A DNA stretch of 64,000 nt, taken from assembly GCA_028873865.1 (NCBI GenBank), contig JAPPNI010000034.1, positions 62,001-126,000 of the forward strand. The letters are read 5' to 3'. A program made the position numbers and the translations under genes. Positions 26,370 to 34,038 of the stretch are shown here, one piece after another. The notes below the pieces were generated by a model, which was not told the origin of the DNA, searched no databases, and was given only the letters and a program-made list of their open reading frames with translations. How positions within the stretch are numbered: the stretch's first letter is position 1; the number at the start of each line of letters is the position of its first letter. The stretch comes from Chloroflexota bacterium (GTDB lineage: Bacteria; Chloroflexota; Dehalococcoidia; Bin125).

Positions 26370-27134
26370 ATGAAGATCTCATTCAGACGACGGCAGCGAG
26401 CCCTCAAGGTCCACGAACTCCGCCAGCAGGGACGCTCCCTGCGCAACATCGGTAAGCAGCTCGACATCTCGCACGCCACGGTCCTCTCCGACCTCAAGCT
26501 GATCGAGACCCATTGGAGCGAAGTCACCCAGGAGTCCGCCGACGACTTCCAGCTCGAGCAGTTCAGCCTGCTCCAGAGACGCCTGCGCGCGCTGCTCCAG
26601 CGCGACCTGCTCAAGGAGTTCGGCCGCATCACCCCGCAGGACTTCATCCGCATCTACGAGGCCCACAACCGCGAACTCGCCATCCTCCTCCGCGAGACCC
26701 GCCGTCTGACCGACCAGCTCCACCGCCGCGCCGAGCGCCGCGAACTCGAACCCGGCGATCTCCCCCCGGAACTCGACTTCCCCGAGGAAGAACTCGTTCC
26801 GGCGGCCAAAGCCGCCAAGTCCGCCAAGTCCGCCAAGTCCGCCGAGTCCGACAAGTCAACCAGGTCGGCCCGCTCGACCAGGGTGCCCGAGTCGACCAAC
26901 GCCCACCACGGCCTGCCAAAACTAACCAAACCTAACCACCCCAACCACCCAAATCCCCGCAAAACACGGCAATTCCCGCCACCGACCGCTCCGAAGAAAA
27001 AGTCTGACCAACCAGCCGACCAACCATCCGGCCAACCACCCGCACAACTGACCCCCGAACAACTCAACCGGGAGGCCGAAACCTTTCTCCGCAACTACAA
27101 CGGACAGGAATCGCACACCTCAGCTGCCCGCTGA
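26370..27134 (+). CDS. HTH DNA-binding protein with a simple-repeat, Pro/Asn/Gln-rich C-terminus
   Basis: 254 residues. The first 55 residues form a helix-turn-helix (LRQQGRSLRNIGKQLDISHATVLSDL) like those of resolvases, sigma factors or phage terminase small subunits. A charged helical region follows (about 60-135: LLQRRLRALLQRDLLKEFGR and RELAILLRETRRL), which could form a coiled coil. The C-terminal half is low complexity: a 9-bp DNA repeat encoding Ala-Lys-Ser units (26814-26858), then Asn-His-Pro and Asp-Gln-Pro runs. AAAGGAG precedes the start by 8 bases. A phage-derived origin is possible but no other phage gene is present. Confidence 0.6.
   Translation: MKISFRRRQRALKVHELRQQGRSLRNIGKQLDISHATVLSDLKLIETHWSEVTQESADDFQLEQFSLLQRRLRALLQRDLLKEFGRITPQDFIRIYEAHNRELAILLRETRRLTDQLHRRAERRELEPGDLPPELDFPEEELVPAAKAAKSAKSAKSAESDKSTRSARSTRVPESTNAHHGLPKLTKPNHPNHPNPRKTRQFPPPTAPKKKSDQPADQPSGQPPAQLTPEQLNREAETFLRNYNGQESHTSAAR
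26814..26858 (+). repeat. five 9-bp units inside the HTH gene
   Basis: GCCAAGTCC occurs three times in a row at 26814, 26823 and 26832, followed by the variants GCCGAGTCC and GACAAGTCA. The array is in frame and encodes repeated Ala-Lys-Ser. Because the period is a multiple of three, copy-number changes would lengthen or shorten the protein without a frameshift. Confidence 0.85.
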
Positions 27135-27208
27135 CCACTCAGCCTCCCCATCCCATGCGGTGATACGATGCCCTCAGGCGTGCCCACAACCGATCTGAGA
27201 GGCCCACG

Positions 27209-27553
27209 ATGGCGCAGCAGGAACCGTTTCAGCGAATCTCGGTGGAGGAAGCGGAGCAGAAGCGACAGGACGGCATCACCCTGATCGACACTCGCGAACT
27301 CGACGAGTACCAGGACGGCCACGCCGCCGGCGCGCCGCTGATGCCCCACATGTCCGTCATGACCCGCGCCGACGAGCTCGAGCAGATCGCCGGCGGCAAG
27401 GACGAACCGATCATGTTCATCTGCGCCAAGGGCCAGCGCTCCGCCGTCGCCTGCGAATTCGCCGCCGCCCTCGGTTTCACCGACCTCTACAACGTCGAGG
27501 GCGGCACCGACGCCTGGATCGCCGCCGGGTTGCCGATCGAGCATCCCGCCTAG
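27209..27553 (+). CDS. single-domain rhodanese-like protein
   Basis: 114 residues, one rhodanese domain. ISVEEAEQKRQDGITLIDTRELDEY leads to the active-site Cys in MFICAKGQRSAVA, and the closing GGTDAWIAAGLPIEH is typical of the family. It would act as a sulfurtransferase or sulfur carrier in the cytoplasm. The active-site loop CAKGQR is positively charged, as in GlpE-like proteins. It is followed 39 bases later by a membrane-anchored protein on the same strand. Confidence 0.85.
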   Translation: MAQQEPFQRISVEEAEQKRQDGITLIDTRELDEYQDGHAAGAPLMPHMSVMTRADELEQIAGGKDEPIMFICAKGQRSAVACEFAAALGFTDLYNVEGGTDAWIAAGLPIEHPA

Positions 27554-27592
27554 CGTGCGCGCCCCCAGCCGCCCGACGAGCGGTCGCTTCCA

Positions 27593-28171
27593 ATGTTGAG
27601 CGGACTCAGCGGGACCCAGCGCTACGCGCTCTTCGTCCTGCTCGTCGTCGTGGTGGTGGTCATCTACCTCTTCGTTTCCGGCGGCCTGAACGACCTCACC
27701 GGCGGCGGAGACGACGACCAACAACAGGCAGTCGAGGAGCCGACCAGCGCCCCCGAGGCGCTCCGCACCGTCGCCGTCGAGTTCGGCCAAACGCAGCAGG
27801 TCGGCCCGGTCGAGGTCGCCATCCTCGGCATCGCCTTCCCCGACCAGATTCGCGCCGAAGGCATCTGGCGCTCGCCCGCCCAGCGCTTCGCCGCCGTCCA
27901 CCTGACCATGACCAACCGCTCCCGGCAGGCGGTCGAACTGCCCCTCGACGGCCTCCAGCTGGTCACCGTTGACGGCCGCGCCTACCTCGCCGACGCCGCC
28001 CTCTCCCTCGGCCACGCCCGCACCGCCGAAGGCGTCGCCTACGCCCCGCCGCTGATCCTCCAGCCCCAGCTCACCATCACCGTCGTCGCCGTCTACGACA
28101 TCCCCCTCGACGCCTCCGGCCTCCAACTCCGGGTCCGAGGAGGCTGGACCGACTTCGAGCTGTTTGAGTGA
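27593..28171 (+). CDS. membrane-anchored DUF4352-like beta-sandwich protein
   Basis: 192 residues. One strongly hydrophobic N-terminal segment (ALFVLLVVVVVVIYLFVSG, about 12-30) is followed by a Gly/Asp/Gln linker and an extracytoplasmic domain of about 130 residues. The domain pattern (VGPVEVAILGIAF, AAVHLTMTNRSRQAVELPLDGLQLV, then a GGWTDFELF end) resembles the immunoglobulin-like DUF4352 fold. Its function is unknown. The 3' end runs up to a palindromic repeat pair. Confidence 0.6.
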   Translation: MLSGLSGTQRYALFVLLVVVVVVIYLFVSGGLNDLTGGGDDDQQQAVEEPTSAPEALRTVAVEFGQTQQVGPVEVAILGIAFPDQIRAEGIWRSPAQRFAAVHLTMTNRSRQAVELPLDGLQLVTVDGRAYLADAALSLGHARTAEGVAYAPPLILQPQLTITVVAVYDIPLDASGLQLRVRGGWTDFELFE

Positions 28172-28203
28172 CTGGCCAACGGGATGCAAAGACATGAGCT
28201 GAT

Positions 28204-28236
28204 CCGTCATTCCCGCGAAGGCGGGAATCCATCCAG
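28204..28236 (+). repeat. palindromic REP-like element, copy 2
   Basis: 33 bases with the stem ATTCCCGC/GCGGGAAT around the loop GAAG (28209-28228) and the flanks CCGTC and CCATCCAG. It is an exact reverse complement of copy 3 at 28330-28362 and one base different from copy 1 at 25549. Together copies 2 and 3 form an inverted pair with a 93-base spacer in which I see no gene. Confidence 0.9.
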
Positions 28237-28329
28237 GAAGACGTCAGTTGGCAGTGCATATGGGTGCTCACCTCTTCCAGCTTGCGGGTCAGCCCGGTCT
28301 CAATGCTTGCCTGTTGCTCAATGGTTGTG

Positions 28330-28362
28330 CTGGATGGATTCCCGCCTTCGCGGGAATGACGG
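28330..28362 (-). repeat. palindromic REP-like element, copy 3 (inverted)
   Basis: Exact reverse complement of copy 2. On its outer side, the side that reads GACGG on the plus strand, a 20-bp tandem array begins, as at copy 1. The pair of inverted copies with a spacer is the organisation called a REPIN. Confidence 0.9.
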
Positions 28363-28402
28363 AGTAGTGGCGGGAATGACGGAGTAGTCGCGAGAATGAC
28401 GA
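28351..28402 (-). repeat. 20-bp tandem units at the REP edge
   Basis: CGGGAATGACGGAGTAGTGG at 28351 is followed by CGGGAATGACGGAGTAGTCG at 28371 and a partial unit at 28391. The first unit overlaps the palindrome edge. The period is 20, as in the array at 25430, although the filler sequence between the shared CCGTCATTCCCG cores differs. Confidence 0.85.
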
Positions 28403-28415
28403 AAATTGATCTGTC

Positions 28416-29078
28416 ATGACCATCCTGATGTTCGACATAGACGGAACGCTGTCACTTTCGCAAGGCGCGGGGTCGCTGGCGATGTCGCGGACGTTTGAAC
28501 AGCTCTGGGGCATCGAGAACGCGTTGGAAGGTATGAGTTTCGCCGGTCGCTCAGACACCTGGATTGTGCCGACGGCGTTAGCCAATCAGGGCCGCGATTG
28601 CTCGGCGAATGACCTGGCCCGTTTCATCGATCACTACGTGCCTCACCTGGGCGATGCGCTGGTCGAACGCGACTCGCGGCTCTGTCCCGGCGTCGAGCCG
28701 CTGCTGGCGGCGCTCGCCGAAGAAGACGTGACGCTCGGCCTCGGCACCGGCAACTTCCGCCGAGCCGCCGAGGCAAAGCTCGCGCCGTTGGGCATCTGGG
28801 ACCACTTCCTCGACGGCGGCTTCGGCGATGACCATCCGAATCGCACCGAACTGCTGGCCGCCGGTCTCGAGCGTCTGCGCCGGCACTCGAACGACGGCGC
28901 CGATGTCGTCGTGATCGGCGATACCGCGCACGACGTCGAGGCCGGACATGCGATCGGTGCCCGCGTCGTTGCGGTGAAGACTGGCTACTCGCAGCCCGGC
29001 GAGCTGGACGAGGCTGATGTTGTGCTAGAAGATCTGTCGGACTTTGACCGATCGCTTGAGGCGATACTCGGCCGCTAG
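28416..29078 (+). CDS. HAD superfamily hydrolase
   Basis: 220 residues with all HAD motifs: MFDIDGTLSLS (motif I, nucleophile Asp and acid Asp), GLGTGNFRRAAEAK (motif II Thr and following Lys), and VVVIGDTAHDVEAGHAIGARVVAV (motif IV). A helical cap lies between residues 15 and 90. It probably dephosphorylates a small metabolite, like phosphoglycolate-phosphatase-type members, but the substrate is unknown. The next gene starts on the base after its stop codon, so they are probably co-transcribed. Confidence 0.85.
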   Translation: MTILMFDIDGTLSLSQGAGSLAMSRTFEQLWGIENALEGMSFAGRSDTWIVPTALANQGRDCSANDLARFIDHYVPHLGDALVERDSRLCPGVEPLLAALAEEDVTLGLGTGNFRRAAEAKLAPLGIWDHFLDGGFGDDHPNRTELLAAGLERLRRHSNDGADVVVIGDTAHDVEAGHAIGARVVAVKTGYSQPGELDEADVVLEDLSDFDRSLEAILGR

Positions 29079-29711
29079 ATGATCTATCGTCTGCTACGTA
29101 CGCTCTTCAGGATCGTCTGGCAGGCGGCGACTGCGCTGTTCGGGTACGGTGGCTACGATGCGCCAACTGAACAGGACCTGGCCGACGCCGACACCGCACG
29201 AGCCCGCCGGATAGCCCAGGTCAGCGCTTCGCCCGCAGATCGTGATCTTGCCCGCGCCCTGCTTCGAGACACTGACATACCGCCCGGAGTAAATGAGCTC
29301 TCGCGAAGTTGGACTCCACTCGATCCTTCAACGCCGGTCGTAGCCTCGACAATGCAACACCTGGTCAAGCGCCAAGGACGGGTTCGGCCAAGGACAACGA
29401 CTCGCATCATGCTGGAACTGAGTCGGCATCGGAACGAACAGGCTGCCAGCGAGGAGATATCCGCAGCGTCGATGCGACTCCTGTCCGACGGCCGCAGACT
29501 GCGCCCGCTTGACCGGTTCCACGAACAAGACATCAGCGCATACGAATGGTCGCGCTACGAAGATGGCCAGATTGCCGAGCGAGTGTTGCAACTCCGCCTG
29601 CAGCGGGGCACGGCCGTCGCCATCATGCTGGCGCAGACCAATCGGCCGGAGCCACGTTGGGATTCCGAAGTCCAATCCATGATGCGCATCGTCGGCTCTC
29701 GTCTGCGGTAA
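29079..29711 (+). CDS. hypothetical membrane-anchored protein, paralogue of the next gene
   Basis: 210 residues. It has a short hydrophobic N-terminus (LLRTLFRIVWQAATALFGYG), a charged middle, and a C-terminal domain reading EWSRYEDGQIAERVLQLRLQ and then DSEVQSMMRIVGSRL. That C-terminal domain aligns with the end of the next protein (EWTRTENGDSVQRMLELRWA ... DDDEVERLAALVKGRL), so the two are tandem paralogues although they share little elsewhere. I do not recognise a family. The gene abuts the HAD hydrolase upstream. Confidence 0.55.
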   Translation: MIYRLLRTLFRIVWQAATALFGYGGYDAPTEQDLADADTARARRIAQVSASPADRDLARALLRDTDIPPGVNELSRSWTPLDPSTPVVASTMQHLVKRQGRVRPRTTTRIMLELSRHRNEQAASEEISAASMRLLSDGRRLRPLDRFHEQDISAYEWSRYEDGQIAERVLQLRLQRGTAVAIMLAQTNRPEPRWDSEVQSMMRIVGSRLR

Positions 29712-29720
29712 TCTGACCCC

Positions 29721-30389
29721 ATGTCGACCGGGCTCATCGTCGGGATCATCATCATCCTGCTCGTCGTCGGCGTGCCCATCCTGCAGGCCCTGATCCGCGG
29801 GATCCAGCGCCGCCGATCGCTCGCCGCCGAAGGCGTGCCGGGACTGCGCGCAGCCGGCCTGCGCTCCGACGATCTCCCCCGCGGCCTCTCCCCCCAGACC
29901 GCCGAGGCCGTCACCTCCGAGGACATCGCCCTCGCCGACGACAACCCCGAGGCCACCATCACCCAGCTCGACGATTCCGGCCGCGTCATCGGCTACCGCG
30001 AGAGCTTCCGCGACCCGCGCTCATGGGGCGAGTTCATCGACTGGGCGCTAACCCAGTCGATCCATCGCAATCGGCAGCACCGCCGCGTCGAAGTCGAGCT
30101 CACCAGGTACGAATCATCAGAGCAGGCCGAGCAAGCGCTGCAGGCCGACCCGCCCTCCGACCTCGGCGACGCGGGCGTCACGGTCGAGGACGCCGGGGAA
30201 CGCGCCGGCCTGCTCGTTCGCGAGTGGACCCGGACCGAAAACGGCGACAGCGTCCAGCGAATGCTGGAACTGCGCTGGGCCTCCGGCGACGTACTCGGAG
30301 TCGTCAGGGGCGACTCGGAGCCGTCCGGCGCGCTGGACGACGACGAGGTCGAACGCCTCGCCGCATTGGTCAAGGGTCGGCTCTCATGA
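29721..30389 (+). CDS. hypothetical single-pass membrane protein, paralogue of the previous gene
   Basis: 222 residues. An N-terminal transmembrane helix (LIVGIIIILLVVGVPILQALI, about 4-25) is followed by basic residues and then a soluble domain containing FRDPRSWGEFIDWALTQSI and an EWTRTENGDSVQRMLELRW region. The C-terminal 60 residues match the preceding gene product. Its function is unknown; it probably faces the cytoplasm given the basic residues after the helix. Its stop overlaps the start of the next tiny gene (ATGA). Confidence 0.6.
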   Translation: MSTGLIVGIIIILLVVGVPILQALIRGIQRRRSLAAEGVPGLRAAGLRSDDLPRGLSPQTAEAVTSEDIALADDNPEATITQLDDSGRVIGYRESFRDPRSWGEFIDWALTQSIHRNRQHRRVEVELTRYESSEQAEQALQADPPSDLGDAGVTVEDAGERAGLLVREWTRTENGDSVQRMLELRWASGDVLGVVRGDSEPSGALDDDEVERLAALVKGRLS

Positions 30390-30541
30390 TCCCCGCCCTC
30401 TGGCGGCTGCTCTGGCCTCTCATCTGGCGTCGTACCGGCCTGCGCTACCTCTGGAAGTTCCTCTTCGGCTCCTGGCTGGTCAAACGCATCTGGGGCGACG
30501 AGCATCAGTCCCGGGAAGACGACCAGACCGATGGACGCTGA
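30386..30541 (+). CDS. 51-residue basic, tryptophan-rich small protein
   Basis: A short frame that starts with the ATG overlapping the previous stop by 4 bases and ends within the start of the next gene. It encodes PALWRLLWPLIWRRTGLRYL, then WKFLFGSWLVKRIWG and an acidic tail (DEHQSREDDQTDGR). The many Trp, Leu and Arg residues suggest an amphipathic membrane-associated helix. The overlapping arrangement on both sides (ATGA upstream, 11 bases downstream) supports translation by coupling. No family is recognised. Confidence 0.5.
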   Translation: MIPALWRLLWPLIWRRTGLRYLWKFLFGSWLVKRIWGDEHQSREDDQTDGR

Positions 30542-31004
30542 AACCCGCGCCGATCTCCTCGCCCGCTACCGAGCAGCGCCGAAGCTGCTGGCCGAATCCG
30601 TCGCCGGCGCTTCGATCGCCCAGCTCGACGGCCCGCCGCCCGAGCCCGGCTGGACCGCCCGAACCATCGTCCACCACACCGCCGACATCGCCGTCATGGG
30701 CGGACTCCGGCTCCGACTGATGCTGCTCGACATCGAGGTCGAGTACTGGCCCACCGATCAGGACACCATGCAGAAACGCCTGCGCAACGACCGCCGTCCA
30801 ATCCGCCCCGCGCTCAAGGCGCTGGAAGGCCTCGTCGAGTCGGCCGTCTCCATCCTCGACGCCCTCAGCGAGGACGAATGGCGGCAGCCGCGACCACTGC
30901 CCGGCAACAACGCCGCCACCGTCGAGGACTGGCTCGGCTCCAACACCCGCCACATCGAGCAGCACATCGACCAGGTCCGCTACGCCCTCACCGGTACCTG
31001 CTAG
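30531..31004 (+). CDS. DinB-like four-helix protein (first of three)
   Basis: 157 residues with the DinB/YfiT-like helical bundle: helix 1 about 5-30, WTARTIVHHTADIAVMGGLRLRLM carrying the first metal-ligand His, and a C-terminal RHIEQHIDQVRYAL helix with the other two. This spacing is typical of metal-dependent DinB proteins, some of which transfer bacillithiol or mycothiol or act as hydrolases. Its function here is unknown. It overlaps the upstream tiny gene and is followed 15 bases later by a second DinB gene. Confidence 0.8.
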   Translation: MDAETRADLLARYRAAPKLLAESVAGASIAQLDGPPPEPGWTARTIVHHTADIAVMGGLRLRLMLLDIEVEYWPTDQDTMQKRLRNDRRPIRPALKALEGLVESAVSILDALSEDEWRQPRPLPGNNAATVEDWLGSNTRHIEQHIDQVRYALTGTC

Positions 31005-31019
31005 GAGCGAGGAGCGGCC

Positions 31020-31496
31020 ATGGCCCACCAGACCAACGAGCGACCCGCCCTGCTGGCCGAATACCTCGAGGCGACCTATGAAATCGAGGTCGTCCTCGAA
31101 GAGCTGTCCGAGTCCGAACTCGAAGCGCGAGAGAGCCCCGACGAGTGGTCCGTCCGCCAGGTCGTCCACCACCTCGCCGACGTCGAAGTCGGCGACGCGA
31201 TGCGCCTCCGCCAGATGCTCGCCCACGACTCGCCGCTGATCGTCGCCTACGACGAAGACCGCTTCGCCACCCGCCTCCACTACGACCGCCCCATCGAATC
31301 CTCCGTGGCCACCTTCTTCGCCCTCCGCACATCCAACGGCGCCCTCCTGGAGCGCATCACCGAGGCCGACTGGTCCCGCCCCGGCCGCCACGAGGAGCAC
31401 GACCGCTACACGGTCGAAATCCTCGTCCGGCGCAGCATCGACCACGACCGCCTCCACCTCGGCCAGATCCGCCGGGCGCTGGATTCCTCAACCTGA
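31020..31496 (+). CDS. DinB-like four-helix protein (second of three)
   Basis: 158 residues. WSVRQVVHHLADVEVGDAMRLRQML carries the first His, and RRSIDHDRLHLGQIRRAL carries the HxxxH pair. It is similar to the preceding gene in length and layout, consistent with tandem duplication followed by divergence. No adjacent thiol-transferase substrate is evident. GGAGCGAGGAGCGGCC precedes its ATG. Confidence 0.8.
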   Translation: MAHQTNERPALLAEYLEATYEIEVVLEELSESELEARESPDEWSVRQVVHHLADVEVGDAMRLRQMLAHDSPLIVAYDEDRFATRLHYDRPIESSVATFFALRTSNGALLERITEADWSRPGRHEEHDRYTVEILVRRSIDHDRLHLGQIRRALDSST

Positions 31497-31522
31497 CTCA
31501 GCCGCGGAACAGGACATCACTC

Positions 31523-32113
31523 ATGCCAACGCCGACGAACTACACCCGCGAAGATGTCGAAGCGCTGCTCTCCAAGATGGCCCTCGAACGCGGCAAGCTG
31601 ATCACGGCGGCCGAAGCCCTGCGAGGAGACGACGCCGATCGCGTGCCCGTCGACGCCGTCGGCGAGGAACAGTGGACGGCCAAGGAACAGCTCGCCCACC
31701 TCTGGGAGATGGAGCGCAGCTACATCGCCTGGTGCCGGGCCGGTCAGGCCGAGAGCGGCGTCGATGCCTCCGACATCCGCGGCGAGCCGGTCGACATCCC
31801 GATCGAGCGCGCCCCCCGGCACTCGGTCCGCGAACTGCTCGATGCGCTGATCGACGAGCGAGCCAGGACCAACGACTACATCCGCTCGCTGACCCTCGAC
31901 GAGTTCGCGCACACGGCTTCGACGCCCGGCTTCGGCGAACTCACCCTGATGCAGTGGCTGCGCTCGTTCTACCGGCACGACCGCATGCACACCGCGCAGA
32001 TCGAGGGTCGCCAGTCCAACTATCAGCCGCGCTACCAGGGCGGTCGCGAAGCCAACCAGCGACAGATGCGCATCGACCAGGTCGCAGCGCGGGATCCGGA
32101 TTCGAGCGACTGA
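31523..32113 (+). CDS. DinB-like protein (third of three, longer)
   Basis: 196 residues. Conserved sites are WTAKEQLAHLWEMERSYIAW (first His) and LRSFYRHDRMHTAQIEG (HxxxH). It is longer than its two upstream neighbours and more diverged, with a C-terminal extension (NYQPRYQGGREANQRQMRI). The open frame runs well upstream through the preceding gene in another frame, but AGGA lies before the ATG at 31523 and family similarity begins there. Its stop overlaps the next start (TGATG). Confidence 0.8.
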   Translation: MPTPTNYTREDVEALLSKMALERGKLITAAEALRGDDADRVPVDAVGEEQWTAKEQLAHLWEMERSYIAWCRAGQAESGVDASDIRGEPVDIPIERAPRHSVRELLDALIDERARTNDYIRSLTLDEFAHTASTPGFGELTLMQWLRSFYRHDRMHTAQIEGRQSNYQPRYQGGREANQRQMRIDQVAARDPDSSD

Positions 32114-32517
32114 TGAGCGCCCGTCAACAGCCGCATCACCAGCAGCCGCACCAATGGCACGACGGCCGCCGCATGGTCACGCTTTGGGTCGGGCGCGGCC
32201 AGCAATGGGCCGAGTCCGCCCGCGGCCAGGCGCAACGAGCGCAACGAGCCAACCGGCGTCCGCGCAGTCCCCTGCAACGCTTCGCCCTCTGGCTGGTTGG
32301 CATCCCGCTCGGCCTGCTCGCGGCGGCGCTCGCCCTGGTCTTCATGATCCTCGCCGCCGTCATCGGAGTGGTCGTGCTCGGCTTCATGATCTGGGCGGGC
32401 ATGGGCTTCGCCGGTGCGGCAATGGCCTCAAGCAAGGGCCGTCCCGCCCGCCTCGGCTGGCTCCTCGGTCTGACCCTCGGCCCGATCGGACTGTTCCTGG
32501 TCCGCCGCGCCCTGTAG
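32113..32517 (+). CDS. small two-TM membrane protein
   Basis: 134 residues. A basic, Gln/His-rich N-terminal 55 residues precede a long hydrophobic region (FALWLVGIPLGLLAAALALVFMILAAVIGVVVLGFMIWAGM) that spans the membrane twice, then a short Gly-rich helix at the end (LGWLLGLTLGPIGLFLVRRAL). There is no recognised family. It starts within the stop codon of the third DinB gene, so it is probably the last member of the same transcription unit. Confidence 0.55.
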   Translation: MSARQQPHHQQPHQWHDGRRMVTLWVGRGQQWAESARGQAQRAQRANRRPRSPLQRFALWLVGIPLGLLAAALALVFMILAAVIGVVVLGFMIWAGMGFAGAAMASSKGRPARLGWLLGLTLGPIGLFLVRRAL

Positions 32518-32538
32518 CAGCCCGGCTACAGGAGGCGA

Positions 32539-32976
32539 TCAGAGGCAGCCGGCCTCGCCCAGGCGAGCACGAACGTCCGCCGGCAGTCCCTCGACCGCCC
32601 GCGCAAGCTGCGTTGCAATCCGCACCGCGTCGAGCCCGAACGCCAGCGGATTGGCCCGCTCATCAGGCGGCTGCTCCTCGGCCACGCCAACCACGAAGTC
32701 GAGAGTCTTGATCGAAAGGCGATGAAACTGACCAAGCACCTCAGGCGGCTCGACCGAGCGAAGGCGCGCCAGCGACGGTGCGGCGAGCCCAAGCAAGTCG
32801 GCCCACGTAAACGTCTCCGGTTCGATCAGCTCCGACGCGCTGGCAATCCCGTCGGCGCAGAACTCGGCATACTCCGCCACCGTCAGCCGCTCCGTCGAGC
32901 CGCACGCCAGCCCCAACAGCGCCGCGCCCAGCAACGCCGCGCCCAGCAACAGGATCGTCGTCAGGCTCCGCTTCAT
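32539..32976 (-). CDS. small lipoprotein
   Basis: 145 residues. The N-terminus from the ATG at 32976 is MKRSLTTILLLGAALLGAAL, and the signal ends in the lipobox LLGLAC-GS (Cys25), predicting diacylglyceryl modification and membrane anchoring. The mature part is mostly helical (VAEYAEFCADGIASASELI, then ARAVEGLPADVRARLGEAGCL). It is not a recognised family. An upstream in-frame ATG (33015) would put charged residues before the signal and is less likely. Confidence 0.6.
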   Translation of the reverse strand: MKRSLTTILLLGAALLGAALLGLACGSTERLTVAEYAEFCADGIASASELIEPETFTWADLLGLAAPSLARLRSVEPPEVLGQFHRLSIKTLDFVVGVAEEQPPDERANPLAFGLDAVRIATQLARAVEGLPADVRARLGEAGCL

Positions 32977-33060
32977 CCAGTGACCTGCCACAGCTTCACA
33001 CTTCATGATCCTCAAACACGCCCACTCCTATTATCTTGACCGTGAAACGGGAGGCTGCTG

Positions 33061-34038
33061 ATGACGGCGCCGTATCGGGTATTCGTGACTCGAGCACTGC
33101 CCGGCAACGGGTTTGCCCAACTGCTCGAAGACCCGGCGTTCGATCTCGACGTATGGCCCGAAGATTTCCCGCCGCCTAGAGATGAATTGCTCGCCCGCGT
33201 CGCGGGCGTCGACGGGTTGGTCTGCCTGATCACCGACACCATCGACGGCCAGGTCCTCGACGCCGCCGGATCGCAGCTCAGAGTCGTCTCGCAGATGGCG
33301 GTCGGCGTCGACAACGTCGATGTCGCCGCCTGCGCCGAGCGCGGCATCCCGGTCGGCAATACGCCGGGAGTTCTCACCGACACCACCGCCGACATGGCCT
33401 GGGCGCTGATCCTCGCCTCCGCCCGACGCGTGGTCGAAGCGGCCGAGTATGTCAAGGACGGCGAGTGGAAGACCTGGACGCCGACCCAGATAGCCGGCAT
33501 CGACGTCCACGGCGCGACCCTGGGCATCATCGGCTTCGGTGCGATCGGCCAGGCCATCGCCCGCCGCGCCCAGGGATTCGGGATGCGGGTCCTGTGCTGG
33601 AACCGCTCCCCTCGGCCGAAGGAGGCTGCTGCGGTTGGTGCGGAACAGTCCGAGTTCGATCTCGTGCTGTCCCAGTCCGACTTCGTCTGCGTCAGCATCG
33701 CCCTGACCGACGACACCCGCGACCTGATCGATGCCCGCGCATTCGAGCTGATGAAGCCGGGAGCGATCCTTGTCAACACCGCTCGCGGGCCGATCGTCGA
33801 CGAGGACGCGCTCGCCGCTGCCCTGCGCGACGGACAGATCGGCGGCGCCGGGCTCGACGTGACCGCGGTCGAGCCGCTCTCGATGGACTCGCCCCTGCTC
33901 ACCATGGACAACGTGGTCGTCCTGCCCCACATCGGCTCGGCCTCAATGGCGACCCGCGGCAAAATGGCCGACATGGCCGTCGCCAACCTGCGCGCCGGCC
34001 TGGCCGGGCAACCCTTGCCCAACTCGGTGGGCAGCTGA
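33061..34038 (+). CDS. D-2-hydroxyacid dehydrogenase, glyoxylate-reductase-like
   Basis: 325 residues with the two-domain D-2-hydroxyacid dehydrogenase fold. The NAD-binding loop is TLGIIGFGAIGQAIARRAQGF, and the catalytic triad sites are Arg in NTARGPIVDEDAL, Glu in VTAVEPLSMDSPL, and His in VVLPHIGSAS. It is close to glyoxylate/hydroxypyruvate reductases (GyaR/GhrB group). It would reduce glyoxylate or oxidise D-glycerate in the cytoplasm. Its stop overlaps the next start by one base. Confidence 0.85.
   Translation: MTAPYRVFVTRALPGNGFAQLLEDPAFDLDVWPEDFPPPRDELLARVAGVDGLVCLITDTIDGQVLDAAGSQLRVVSQMAVGVDNVDVAACAERGIPVGNTPGVLTDTTADMAWALILASARRVVEAAEYVKDGEWKTWTPTQIAGIDVHGATLGIIGFGAIGQAIARRAQGFGMRVLCWNRSPRPKEAAAVGAEQSEFDLVLSQSDFVCVSIALTDDTRDLIDARAFELMKPGAILVNTARGPIVDEDALAAALRDGQIGGAGLDVTAVEPLSMDSPLLTMDNVVVLPHIGSASMATRGKMADMAVANLRAGLAGQPLPNSVGS

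Noticed and set aside
26370-27134. Prophage remnant
   Set aside because: The HTH protein resembles a terminase small subunit only loosely; no capsid, portal, integrase or attachment site was seen around it.
27095-28210. 371-codon minus-strand frame
   Set aside because: Antisense to the rhodanese and DUF4352-like genes; Gly/Asp/Val-rich shadow with no domain.
30480-31457. 325-codon minus-strand frame
   Set aside because: It covers two DinB-like genes whose His motifs are on the plus strand; the antisense translation is Gly/Val/Asp-rich shadow sequence.
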